Shown here piece by piece: positions 17,585-25,619 of a stretch of 64,000 bases of DNA. The position numbers and the translations under genes are program-made. The notes under the pieces are model-generated. The model had not been told where the DNA came from. It did no database searches and saw nothing but the letters and a program-made list of their open reading frames with translations. The stretch comes from Candidatus Obscuribacterales bacterium (GTDB lineage: Bacteria > Cyanobacteriota > Vampirovibrionia > Obscuribacterales > Obscuribacteraceae), in contig JAGVKB010000030.1 in NCBI GenBank assembly GCA_020050835.1, positions 59,536 through 123,535 on the forward strand, written 5' to 3'. Position 1 is the stretch's first letter, and each line of letters begins with the position of its first letter.

Positions 17585-18166
17585 ATGCCTAATTGGTCTC
17601 GTGAGTTTCTGCTTCTAACTGCTTCGGGGGCGACATCAGGCCCGACTGCTCTTTCTGTCCGGAAGACTAAAATACTCGTTCCGCTGGCTGGTGTCGAGCA
17701 GGTTCGGATGCTTGCCGATTGGTTGATCGGCAATCCGCAGCTTTCAGGCTGCGACATACTGCTTCTGCATATTGTGGAACCAAAGTTGTGGCAAGACCCA
17801 CCATTCTCAGCAGTGCGGGCATTAGGGATGCTGGAAGCGCATGAAGAACTACTCTGCGCAAAGCGCAAGATGCTCAGCACGCACGCTGAGGAGCTACAAA
17901 GTCGCTTCCCCCGAATCAGGATCTCATGGCAGGTGCGCTCCGATAGACTAACCGGCGCTGCGATTGTTGCTGCAGCGAGCAGTTGTGACGCTACCAACAT
18001 ACTTGTCTTCACTGAATCTCCCAGAGCTTTGCGCTTGCTTGGAGGAAGCCGGCTGACGCGGGAGATCATCAATTCTGCTGACTCAGTGGTTCAGGTCGTT
18101 CAAGGCTGCAAGAGTCGGACAGCTGAGTTCCATCCAAAGATGGAGTGCCTGACCGGGCAGGTTTGA
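17585..18166 (+). CDS. Divergent universal-stress-like protein
   Basis: The frame is open from 17429, but AGGGGAGG just before 17582/17585 marks the real start (MPNWSREFLL), giving about 193 residues. After a 30-residue leader, KTKILVPLAGVEQVRMLADWL resembles the first Usp strand and helix; DILLLHIVEPKLW and SCDATNILVFTESPRALRLLGGSRLTREI fill the other expected places. The final ATP motif (Gly-x2-Gly-x9-Gly-Ser) is not intact, so nucleotide binding is doubtful. It is placed between a SulP transporter and a carbonic-anhydrase-like gene. Usp domains are known as regulatory partners of transporters, so it might gate the SulP protein, which lacks its own STAS domain. This is speculation. Confidence 0.65.
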   Translation: MPNWSREFLLLTASGATSGPTALSVRKTKILVPLAGVEQVRMLADWLIGNPQLSGCDILLLHIVEPKLWQDPPFSAVRALGMLEAHEELLCAKRKMLSTHAEELQSRFPRIRISWQVRSDRLTGAAIVAAASSCDATNILVFTESPRALRLLGGSRLTREIINSADSVVQVVQGCKSRTAEFHPKMECLTGQV

Positions 18167-18234
18167 AGGCTTAGGGAAAGGTGGAGCATTTATTATTGAG
18201 AACAGTGGTAGGACAGTGACCTCATTCGGTAGCA

Positions 18235-18615
18235 ATGCAATTTAGTTTGCACATCGATAAATTACAGATTCAGTGGAGCCGAGCAATTTTGTTTATTGCT
18301 GTTGTTTCCCTGCTCCTGAGTTGCAACTTCCTGTCAGCAGAACCAGCTTACAGAACTGTTTTACAACAGCAGAGCGAAACGCTTGACTTTCCGGCAGACA
18401 AACCACTTTACCGTTTGCATCCACTACTCCTGTCTTATAGAGGGGCTCAATTCGACAATACAAGTCATGACACATTCGTCAACTTAGCAATTGCCACTAT
18501 TCTGTCGGGATCTTGGAGCGCTGGGGACGAATACGACAATGCACCATTCAAGAGCTTTGTGATTGTCGGTTCCAAAATTCCCCTGTGGCTCAAAAACTGT
18601 TCGAAGTTGCTTTGA
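18235..18615 (+). CDS. Small membrane-anchored or exported hypothetical protein
   Basis: A 126-residue frame starting MQFSLHIDKL with one hydrophobic segment at about 17-35 (AILFIAVVSLLLSCNFLSA), which could be a signal peptide or, through its Cys, a lipoprotein signal. The rest is polar with no recognised motif. It ends 69 bases before the carbonic-anhydrase-like gene. The ending IPLWLKNCSKLL and the following non-coding stretch could mean that the gene is truncated or frameshifted. Weak ribosome site. Confidence 0.4.
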   Translation: MQFSLHIDKLQIQWSRAILFIAVVSLLLSCNFLSAEPAYRTVLQQQSETLDFPADKPLYRLHPLLLSYRGAQFDNTSHDTFVNLAIATILSGSWSAGDEYDNAPFKSFVIVGSKIPLWLKNCSKLL

Positions 18616-18684
18616 GACTTGCCGGTCCAAGCGTTGCTTACAGCACGGTATTGGCTGGCTTCCATGGTTGCAAGGAGATGTCTC

Positions 18685-19224
18685 ATGAGTAGTGAGAACG
18701 CTTACTTTGATTTAGCGAAAAATGACTGCAGTCAAAATGAATTACAACAGAACTCCCATAATGCGCTGGTATTGACTTGCTCAGAACCTCAAAGCACAAA
18801 TTTGGCATTGCTGCCCGCTGGTATCGGTTCAGTCAGAGTCGTCAAAACCGATGGCGGTTTTGCCGGGCTCAACGGTCAAGCGGATGCGTCCAACCATTGG
18901 TTGGTTGAGTATCTTCGCGGCTATGCCGAGTTAGACCTGCTGGTCGTATGTGCGCATAACGATTGTTGTTTCTTCCCAAGCACGGGATTGATGCCGACAG
19001 AAGTAGCCAATTCGCCTGTCGAGCGTTGCAGCCTGAAGCATCTCGAATCGCTGGTACGAAAGGAAATTCGGATGCTGCGAGCCTTAGTCTCTAGTATCGG
19101 CTTCCCCCAGGAGCCGATAGTGATGGGATGTATCTACGACCGCGACTTTGACTGGCTTGCTATTCACGATGATGACACCCATCTCTTCCTGCCCACTAAC
19201 GCCTGCAGCATTCGAGTCGAGTAA
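18685..19224 (+). CDS. Beta-carbonic-anhydrase-like protein with altered catalytic dyad
   Basis: The start at ATG 18685 has an AAGGAG ribosome site, giving 179 residues. The beta-carbonic anhydrase fold is suggested by LVLTCSEPQ (in place of CxDxR), GSVRVVKTDGGF (in place of the RNAG block), LLVVCAHNDCCFF (the HxxC block) and MGCIYDRDFDWLAI near the end. Possible zinc ligands Cys32, His91 and Cys94 are all present. The catalytic Asp-Arg pair is replaced by Glu34 and Gln36, so normal CO2 hydration is questionable. It may be a zinc-binding relative with another substrate (carbonyl sulfide or carbon disulfide hydrolases share this fold) or a sensor. Placement between SulP and bestrophin genes supports a link to bicarbonate or anions. 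Confidence 0.65.
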   Translation: MSSENAYFDLAKNDCSQNELQQNSHNALVLTCSEPQSTNLALLPAGIGSVRVVKTDGGFAGLNGQADASNHWLVEYLRGYAELDLLVVCAHNDCCFFPSTGLMPTEVANSPVERCSLKHLESLVRKEIRMLRALVSSIGFPQEPIVMGCIYDRDFDWLAIHDDDTHLFLPTNACSIRVE

Positions 19225-19248
19225 GTTGGCAAAGGAAATTCAATTCTC

Positions 19249-20247
19249 ATGAAGACTGAAAACAAAGAGCTTGATGGCTCCAGCGAGCGTTCTCGAACGA
19301 CTTCGCGTGAAAGACTGGCTCTTATCGCTCAGCGACTATGGGGATCGTCAGTAAGGAGGCACCTGAGTTTGTGTTTGCTTGCTGTGGCCATCTACACCAT
19401 CGCTGTCGACTGGTTTGACAGTACGCAAGCGAAGATGTTTGTTCAGGCGACCGGTGCGGCTTATGGCAGCTTCATTCTGGGAGTTTTACTGGTGTTTAGA
19501 ACCAACTCCGCCTATGACCGATGGTGGGAGGCGCGAAAACTCTGGGGACAGCTTACAAACGAGACCCGGAACATCTGTATTAAAGTCGATGCCTTGTCAC
19601 GATCGGACAGCACAATTCTGTTGCAGTTTGCCAGACTGCTCATTGCCTTTCCCTATGCGCTGAAGGATCATCTGCGTTCGGGTTGCCGGCTAACCCAAGT
19701 ACCGGGATTTCAATCGGCTAACAAAAATCCGCGCCATGTGCCATTTTACATAGCCGACCAAATCTATAAGCACGCCCTGGACCTGCAGCGATCGCGCGAG
19801 ATAAATAGTATAGAGCTGCTGCAGCTAAACAACCATATTCAGACTCTGATGGACATCTGCGGCAGCTGTGAGCGAATTCGCAACTCGCCGGTGGCAATTT
19901 CGTATCGGCAGATACTTCGCCACGGTATTGCATTGAACATTTTTGGCTTGCCCTGGTATCTGGCACCGGATTTTCATATCTGGACTGTGCCGATTGTAAT
20001 GACAGCAGCATATTTTATGATTGGTTTAGAGCTGATTGCCGAGGACATTGAAGAACCATTTGGACATGGCGACGACAATCTGCCGCTGGAGAATTATTGT
20101 AAAACGATCGAAGAGTCTGTGATTGATATGGTGCAGCAACATGAGCCAGGCAGCTTCTTCGTCTCTGCCTCTCTTAGCTTTCCATATGAGCACCTGGAGG
20201 TACTCGACTACATTAAACAGAGATCTGGCATTTCGTCGCGTAGCTAA
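19249..20247 (+). CDS. Bestrophin-family (YneE-like) anion channel
   Basis: A 332-residue membrane protein. The bestrophin/UPF0187 signature is present: VLLVFRTNSAYDRWWEARKL at about residues 80-99, followed by GQLTNETRN; the N-terminal span (RRHLSLCLLAVAIYTIAVDW) and C-terminal spans (IWTVPIVMTAAYFMIGLELIAEDIEEPFGHGDDNLPLE) are also typical, the last including the acidic loop. Bacterial bestrophins form pentameric channels for monovalent ions, and algal members carry bicarbonate. It starts 24 bases after the carbonic-anhydrase-like gene, so the cluster probably ends here. Confidence 0.93.
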   Translation: MKTENKELDGSSERSRTTSRERLALIAQRLWGSSVRRHLSLCLLAVAIYTIAVDWFDSTQAKMFVQATGAAYGSFILGVLLVFRTNSAYDRWWEARKLWGQLTNETRNICIKVDALSRSDSTILLQFARLLIAFPYALKDHLRSGCRLTQVPGFQSANKNPRHVPFYIADQIYKHALDLQRSREINSIELLQLNNHIQTLMDICGSCERIRNSPVAISYRQILRHGIALNIFGLPWYLAPDFHIWTVPIVMTAAYFMIGLELIAEDIEEPFGHGDDNLPLENYCKTIEESVIDMVQQHEPGSFFVSASLSFPYEHLEVLDYIKQRSGISSRS

Positions 20248-20511
20248 ACTTCGGTGTAGTTGAACCAGTAGTCCGGTAGGAAGTATCAGCATTGGAGCTT
20301 TGAGACGCTCCGGGAAAACTGAACCGAACTATCCCCATGAACTACATTCTTGACGACTTCTTTTGCTCCAGGAAGCAGGTAATCTAAGTACGCCTCACTG
20401 TCAGACCGCTGGCAGACATTAACAACCGGTCAACCGGATGGGTCAACAGTGACCGCCTGACATGCGCGGAGATGGTCAGGCTGCGTCTCAACTCGAAATG
20501 GAACACACGGT

Positions 20512-20613
20512 TCAACTGCTACGCTTCTTTTCGGCTTTAGCAGCTTTCTTTTCCTTCTTTGTCTTAACAGCCTTCTTCTTTACTTCTTTTTTCTGACTTT
20601 GTTCTTTTCCCAT
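20512..20613 (-). CDS. 33-residue lysine-rich small protein
   Basis: On the minus strand, ATG 20613 with a GGGAG ribosome site opens a 33-residue frame starting MGKEQSQKKEVKKKAVKT and ending AEKKRSS before TGA. Nearly half the residues are Lys. Similar very short basic proteins beginning MxKEQxxxKE are found in many bacteria without known function. Nucleic-acid or ribosome binding is a reasonable guess. It is downstream of the CvfC-like gene on the same strand. The remaining sequence between the bestrophin end and this gene (20248-20511) shows nothing I can name. Confidence 0.6.
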   Translation of the reverse strand: MGKEQSQKKEVKKKAVKTKKEKKAAKAEKKRSS

Positions 20614-20751
20614 TGCTCAAACTCCCGAGTTACCACTTGCCCAAGTCGATACTACAACAATCGTACTATTAACCGGACCTACTACATCTAGTCTAGACTC
20701 AACTACCGTAATAGTAATGCACAATCATCGCCGTTATGCGGCTGTGAATTA

Positions 20752-21876
20752 CTACTGCTGCTCGGCTATGCGCCTCCAGGCGCTACCGAGTCCTCCGGCT
20801 CCCGCGTTGATGCGCTTTATGGCGGACTCTACTTCAAGTCTTACTTCATATGCAGAATCGTTTACGGACTGCTCCAAAAATGGGAGCGCTTCCTGGGTTC
20901 CCAAATCGGAGAGCAATCGAGCGGCTCTCCAGCGCACCAATCTGTTCGCGTCCGCCAGGGCACGGCAGGCTGCAGATTCGGCTGAAGGACAAGCGATATC
21001 GGAGAGAGCGTCGCCGGCAGTTCGCCGAACAGCTACAGATTGGTCGCTCAGCATTGTCTCGCAAAGCGTAGCCACAGCCAGCGTGTTCGCTGTGGCACCA
21101 AGCGTTGCTGCAGCCAGACGCCGAACTTGCGGGTGCTCATCCTTCAGAGCGCGGAGAAGCAGTTCAAGCGAGTCGGGTGAATCAGTCGAACGGCCCAATT
21201 CATTTACTGCTGCAAGTCGTCTTTGCCAATCTTTATGCTGCAGCCAATCTCTCAAGTCTTCAAATGGCACGGCTTTTGCCGGTGCAGCCCCAAGAGCCTG
21301 CGCCTTAGCTTGCTCAAGCGCAGGCTCATCGCAGCTACCTTCGATTTCATCAGCAATCTCTCTGGCAACTTCATCCCGGCTGCCATACCGTCGCCCATGA
21401 TCGACCCAATGCCGCTCTTTCAGGAAGTCGGCTTTAGTCTCTCCCTGGATAAATTGGGCCGCTTCGATGAATCTGGTGCTAAGACTAACTCTCGTTTCTC
21501 CTTGCGAGTCGATTACCTTGACTTGGATTGGAATGAAGCGGAATGTCTGCACGAGAACTTGCACTTCTCGATCGCCTTCGGGAGATACTGGGTAGCGCGC
21601 AATAGTTAAAGCGGTGTCGCCAGCTCCGGTTAAGATAGCGGAAGCACTGTTGAGGAGTTGCTCCCAATCAGCCCGCGGGTCTTTATTGAGCGTGATAAAG
21701 TCCTGACAGACAAAAACACTCTGCAGCTCTTTTAGCTCAAGTAATCTTCTTACGAACTCTGGACAGCCTTTTTGCGCCCCAGCTGCTGAATATGTTGTAG
21801 CAGCACCGAAATTCTCATCGAAATTCAGCTTCATACTGTTTGGATTCGGCGTAGTCTCTAAAGATCTGAAGCGCAT
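20752..21876 (-). CDS. CvfC-like protein: Nfu N-terminal domain plus HEAT repeats
   Basis: A 374-residue cytoplasmic protein. Residues 1-90 match the scaffold-protein Nfu/NifU N-terminal domain, with the diagnostic ETTPNPNSMKLNFDE and CPEFVRRLLEL...VFVCQDFITLNKDP. Residues 205-355 hold four to five HEAT/PBS-lyase-type helical repeats, for example QRRLAAVNELGR, HPQVRRLAAATLGA, SVAVRRTAGDALSDI and NRLVRWRAARLLSDLG. This arrangement equals the conserved virulence factor C family of Firmicutes, whose biochemical role is unresolved. The Nfu part here lacks the iron-sulfur CxxC domain, so it is a binding module and not a cluster scaffold by itself. Confidence 0.85.
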   Translation of the reverse strand: MRFRSLETTPNPNSMKLNFDENFGAATTYSAAGAQKGCPEFVRRLLELKELQSVFVCQDFITLNKDPRADWEQLLNSASAILTGAGDTALTIARYPVSPEGDREVQVLVQTFRFIPIQVKVIDSQGETRVSLSTRFIEAAQFIQGETKADFLKERHWVDHGRRYGSRDEVAREIADEIEGSCDEPALEQAKAQALGAAPAKAVPFEDLRDWLQHKDWQRRLAAVNELGRSTDSPDSLELLLRALKDEHPQVRRLAAATLGATANTLAVATLCETMLSDQSVAVRRTAGDALSDIACPSAESAACRALADANRLVRWRAARLLSDLGTQEALPFLEQSVNDSAYEVRLEVESAIKRINAGAGGLGSAWRRIAEQQ

Positions 21877-22212
21877 TTACAAGAATCTCCCTCAATCCTT
21901 CTCAATATAACGACTCTAGCCCATAGCAACATTTTAGTAGCCGAGAACCTTCAAGAACACGATCGGTTGAGCAGCATTCGGCCGCTCGATTGGCTAGACT
22001 CTCTACTTGACCGCCATCAAATCCCGCCGTCAACGGAAAGAAAGCACAATTCTTATGCCACTTTGTATAATAGAGACATCAGTTACCTGCCACTCATCAT
22101 TACAAGGCATTTTTAGTAGTCTGTCAGTTCTATCTTCGTCAGACGAAAACGGGAAGCGGCGGCACTATTGATTTATGTACAGCCGGTGCACAATGTGTCA
22201 GAGGAGGGTCCG
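21877..22212. other. Divergent promoter region with a TATAAT box
   Basis: The 336 bases between the divergent CvfC-like and cytochrome c genes hold no gene. TATAAT at 22066-22071 on the plus strand, about 140 bases before the cytochrome start, could be its -10 box, but no good -35 element is seen at the normal distance. Confidence 0.3.
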
Positions 22213-22590
22213 ATGAAGCGCGGAGTAGTTTGGATACTTATTGCCTTTGGTGTGGCTACGCTCTTCTTGCCTTCGATCGCGCAGAAGTCGACAAAGAAGC
22301 CGCTGGAGAAGGGCGAGCAACTATTCCAGCAGCACTGCGCGAGCTGTCATGCCGGCGGCGGTAACAGTGTGAAATCAAACCGCCCGGTTGCAGGCTCTAA
22401 AGAACTTTCCTCATTCGCGAAGTTTAAGCAATATCTAACTACGCCACCCGGGCACATGCCGTACTACCAAGGCATAGTTAAGGATCACCAAACTCTGTCT
22501 GCACTCTACAACTACTGCAAGAAGCTCAAGGCACAGACGAAACAAGCATATAACGGAGCGGAGCCGATTACCGCAGAACTTATGCAATAG
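22213..22590 (+). CDS. Exported c-type cytochrome, class I (monohaem)
   Basis: Start ATG 22213 has a perfect AGGAGG; the frame is open to 22168. The 125 residues begin with a signal peptide (MKRGVVWILIAFGVATLFLP). The mature protein has EKGEQLFQQHCASCHAGG, the CxxCH haem-binding motif, and PGHMPYYQG, whose Met is the likely sixth ligand. Its size and motif order resemble cytochrome c6 or c553, soluble electron carriers on the outer side of the inner membrane. It converges with the hydrogenase large subunit on the other strand, so it is not in that operon. Its partner oxidase or reductase is not in the window. Confidence 0.9.
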   Translation: MKRGVVWILIAFGVATLFLPSIAQKSTKKPLEKGEQLFQQHCASCHAGGGNSVKSNRPVAGSKELSSFAKFKQYLTTPPGHMPYYQGIVKDHQTLSALYNYCKKLKAQTKQAYNGAEPITAELMQ

Positions 22591-22668
22591 AACTGGCATC
22601 GTTTCTTGGCTTGCAGGATGATTGTCGAATTCAGGAATGGACTTCGTACAAAGCTTTCGAGGATGGCG

Positions 22669-23976
22669 CTATCGATAGCTCACTTTCACCATATGAGTGG
22701 CGCAGGTATTGCAAGGGTCGTATGCACGCACCAACGTCTCCAGTCCGGATTGCAGACTGGGTTCCGATGGATCAGCGATTGCTGCGACCACCTCACGAAT
22801 ATCCAATTCAATGCGTCCCGTGTTTTGGACCGAGGGCGTGATCATATCCGCCGCCAAAATGGTACCAGCGTCATCAATCTCATATGCGTGGTAGAGCGTT
22901 CCTCTCGGGCACTCCACTGCCCCCACTCCCAACCCCTCTATTGAGGCTGATGTAAGTGGACGTGGTTCCTGAGATTTCTGGAAGCTGGCTAATCGGTCGA
23001 TGATTTCACCGACACGATCAAGAGCCTGAATCACCTCTATCGCTTGACCAAGATTGTTCCAGATAGAATTGGTATCGCCGGCTGCCATAGCACTTCGCGC
23101 GTAGAGTTTCTTGGCCACTCCGGTGAGCCTGTTGCCATGCAAAAACAAGCGAGCCATAGATCCGACCATCATATCTTTGCCTCTGGCCGTGGTTCTTTTT
23201 GCGTGGCTGTACGCAACTGTTTCCTCTTGCAGGTACTGTTTGTAATCGGTCACTGGTGCTTCCCACCCGTCACTGGAAAGGGCGACAGAGCCGAAATAGC
23301 CGTACTCGGAGGAATCGGGAATCAAGGCCACAAAAGAGGGAGAAGAGGTACGGGCGACCGGCGGCGTAAGCCCCAGGAGAAATTCCGCAACATCGAAAGC
23401 AGGCATCTTGCAATCCTCGATTTGCCGCTTCAGCGCCAGAAGGTCATTAGCTTCAGGGTATTGCGACAGACCACCGACTTGCAAATTCACTGGATGAAAC
23501 GGACGTCCGCCCACAGCGGTCTGGATGGCCGCACCAGCGGCACGCAGCTTAGTCCAAGAGTCGAAGTACTGCTTATGCTTGGTAGCGAACTCTACCAGAT
23601 CTTTTGCTCCAACAAAGTCAGGCAGCGCCAGGGCAAAGATATGGGTGGCATGAGACTCGATAATCATTCCCAAATGTATGAGTTCGCGAAACAGTCGCAG
23701 CCGCTCCGGTTGTACGAATCCCGCAATCGCTTCCTGCGCGAAGATGGCCGCCAAAACGTGTCCGGTTGAGCAGATAGCGCAGACACGTGAGGTTATGTGG
23801 GGGATTTCGTAAAACTGATGTCCGATTACCAACCGCTCAAAGAATCTTGTGCCTTCAAATACCTCAAGCTGCACGGATGTAACCAGCCCGTTTTCGATCT
23901 CAACATGCACCGCCGCATGTCCTTCTATGCGCGTAATTTCAGGCAGCTCGATTGTCTTGCGTATCTTTTCTTCCAT
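22669..23976 (-). CDS. hydA: Group 3b [NiFe] hydrogenase large (alpha) subunit
   Basis: A 435-residue catalytic subunit. The N-terminal metal motif is RVCAICSTGH (about residues 64-73) and the C-terminal one DPCNTCATH, together giving the four Cys that hold Ni and Fe. After the final His comes a seven-residue tail, MVKVSYR, expected to be cut off by the maturation protease. ITRIEGHAAVHVEIENG near the start is the usual first block. The enzyme oxidises or makes H2 with NAD(P)H in the cytoplasm; the operon composition (hydB, hydG, hydD, hydA) identifies the soluble heterotetrameric group 3b type, also called sulfhydrogenase. It is the last gene of the operon. Confidence 0.95.
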   Translation of the reverse strand: MEEKIRKTIELPEITRIEGHAAVHVEIENGLVTSVQLEVFEGTRFFERLVIGHQFYEIPHITSRVCAICSTGHVLAAIFAQEAIAGFVQPERLRLFRELIHLGMIIESHATHIFALALPDFVGAKDLVEFATKHKQYFDSWTKLRAAGAAIQTAVGGRPFHPVNLQVGGLSQYPEANDLLALKRQIEDCKMPAFDVAEFLLGLTPPVARTSSPSFVALIPDSSEYGYFGSVALSSDGWEAPVTDYKQYLQEETVAYSHAKRTTARGKDMMVGSMARLFLHGNRLTGVAKKLYARSAMAAGDTNSIWNNLGQAIEVIQALDRVGEIIDRLASFQKSQEPRPLTSASIEGLGVGAVECPRGTLYHAYEIDDAGTILAADMITPSVQNTGRIELDIREVVAAIADPSEPSLQSGLETLVRAYDPCNTCATHMVKVSYR

Positions 23977-23980
23977 CTTC

Positions 23981-24772
23981 TCAATTACTTCTGTCTGGTG
24001 GATTTACCAACGCTTGCGAACTTGTCAAGCGCGAGAATAGTTCGGTTGGGGCTCCAAAAGCTTGCAGCCTGGTTAGCACTTCATTCAAGCGATAACCCTT
24101 TTCCAATAGCACCTGCGCCATAGCCTCCATCTGCGGTTCCTCGGACGGTCCCCAACAGCCGTAGCAGGGAGCTCCAACTGAAGGACAAAGCGCTCCGCAG
24201 CCGGTTGCAGTAACTGGTCCCAGGCAAGGAAGATTCTGCTCAATTAGGATGCAGGGATTCTCTTTGAGTTTGCACTCAAGGCATACCGGCTTTTGAGGAA
24301 TGTAGGGAAGGTGGTCCTTAAGCAGGCTAGCAGTCACCGCCAGCAGTTGCGTCGAGTCAATCGGGCAGCCAGACAGCTTGACATCAACTTTCACGTGATC
24401 CTCTACCCGACTGGCAGGCATAACCTCAATGGTTGATTGCTCTCCGTACACTTGATTGCGCATCTGCTCTGCATCGAATCTCGAACAGGCACCCTTTTGA
24501 ACGCAGCCCCAGACAGCACAATTGCCCAGTGCCACCAACATTTTGCATCTTCGCCTGATTGACACCAGCCGTTCGAGATCGTGCGGATTGCTAACGCTAC
24601 CCTCGATGAAGGCGATGTCGACCGGACCATCGTCGTTGGTGCTCTGAGCAAATGGAAAGGATAGAATGCGCACGTAGGGCAGCATTTTGTTCAGGTTTTC
24701 GAGAATCACCAACAGCTCACCGGCGCAGCCGGTAAGGCTGTACACTGAAATCGTCGGAATCGTTTTGGTCAT
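23981..24772 (-). CDS. hydD: Group 3b [NiFe] hydrogenase small (delta) subunit
   Basis: The start is ATG 24772 (MTKTIPTISVYSLTGCAGE), one base after the hydG stop, giving 263 residues; the longer open frame extends through hydG and is spurious. Iron-sulfur cysteines of the medial and distal clusters are all present (VCLECKLKENPC, LPCLGPVTATGC, LCPSVGAPCYGCWGP), as are GNCAVWGC and LSGCP for the proximal cluster. The usual CxxC of the proximal cluster reads Cys16-Ala-Gly-Glu19, so the second Cys is replaced by Glu. DIAFIEGSVS is typical of group 3. The subunit passes electrons from the Ni-Fe site to hydG and hydB. Confidence 0.93.
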   Translation of the reverse strand: MTKTIPTISVYSLTGCAGELLVILENLNKMLPYVRILSFPFAQSTNDDGPVDIAFIEGSVSNPHDLERLVSIRRRCKMLVALGNCAVWGCVQKGACSRFDAEQMRNQVYGEQSTIEVMPASRVEDHVKVDVKLSGCPIDSTQLLAVTASLLKDHLPYIPQKPVCLECKLKENPCILIEQNLPCLGPVTATGCGALCPSVGAPCYGCWGPSEEPQMEAMAQVLLEKGYRLNEVLTRLQAFGAPTELFSRLTSSQALVNPPDRSN

Positions 24773-24773
24773 T

Positions 24774-25619
24774 TTAACAGTTGGCACACTCCACGACCTC
24801 CGGAACGAAGCGCAAGTCGGCCAGTGAAAACACTGGTCCAGCCTGGCAGGTGTAGACACCGCCGACAAAGCAATGACCGCACTTCCCGATGGCACACTTC
24901 ATATGCCGCTCAAGCGAGAGGAAAGTCTTTTGCTCGGTCAGTCCTTTCAATTTCAATTCGTTTACTACAAATGGATACATGACCGGAGGACCGCAGATTG
25001 CCGCACAATAACTAGCATCGAGTTGCGCCAGACGCAACATGTCCGTGACACGACCGAGCTGAGTATGAATGGGAGGCACTTCCGGACCATTAATCTCTTC
25101 AGCACCAATGAACAGCCGTAGATCGCTTCGCCGGTACAAGTCTTTCATTTCATGACGGAACAGCAAATCAAGCGAGTGACGCATGCCGTAAACGACAATT
25201 AGTTCACCAAAGCGCTCGCGTCTGTTAAGAATGTACTGCAACAGCGCCCGAATTGGTGCAATGCCAAGACCGCCGGCGATCAGAATGACGTTGCGTCCTT
25301 CCATCTCATCGACCGGATATCCGTGTCCGTATGGTCCACGCAGGCCAAGCCAATCACCTTCTTCCATTTTGAAAAGCGCATCGGTAACTCGACCAATCCG
25401 GTGGACACACAACTCAATGATGCCATCAGCGCTATCGGAACAGACGGAGATCGGACACTCTCCAACTCCCGGAATCCACACTTCCAAGAATTGTCCCGGC
25501 ATGCAGTTAGCAAAGGCGTTTGACTCCACCGTGAATCGGAAGAGGTGGTTGTCCTCAGACATCTCAATGATTGTTCGCAACACCGCTTTGGTGGGAAGAT
25601 AAGGATTCGCAGTGATCAG
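24774..25619 (-). CDS. hydG: Group 3b hydrogenase gamma subunit, FAD/NAD(P)-binding
   Basis: A ferredoxin-NADP reductase-like subunit. An FAD-binding beta-barrel (about 10-100, with MPGQFLEVWIPGVGECPISVCS) precedes a nucleotide-binding fold (IAGGLGIAPIRALLQYI, AAICGPPVMYPF), and the C-terminal CAIGKCGHCFVGGVYTCQAGP binds a [2Fe-2S] cluster. The first ATG/GTG candidate is GTG 25583, but the family N-terminus (ANPYLPTKA) is encoded further upstream without ATG, GTG or TTG. A strong GGAGG sits seven bases before CTG 25619, which overlaps the hydB stop (CTGA). I therefore place the start at this CTG, giving 281 residues. The subunit exchanges electrons with NAD(P)H. Confidence 0.9.
   Translation of the reverse strand: MITANPYLPTKAVLRTIIEMSEDNHLFRFTVESNAFANCMPGQFLEVWIPGVGECPISVCSDSADGIIELCVHRIGRVTDALFKMEEGDWLGLRGPYGHGYPVDEMEGRNVILIAGGLGIAPIRALLQYILNRRERFGELIVVYGMRHSLDLLFRHEMKDLYRRSDLRLFIGAEEINGPEVPPIHTQLGRVTDMLRLAQLDASYCAAICGPPVMYPFVVNELKLKGLTEQKTFLSLERHMKCAIGKCGHCFVGGVYTCQAGPVFSLADLRFVPEVVECANC

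Noticed and set aside
20717..21400. 227-residue plus-strand frame opposite the CvfC-like gene
   Set aside because: Ser/Arg-rich composition typical of an antisense shadow; the minus strand has clear Nfu and HEAT motifs.
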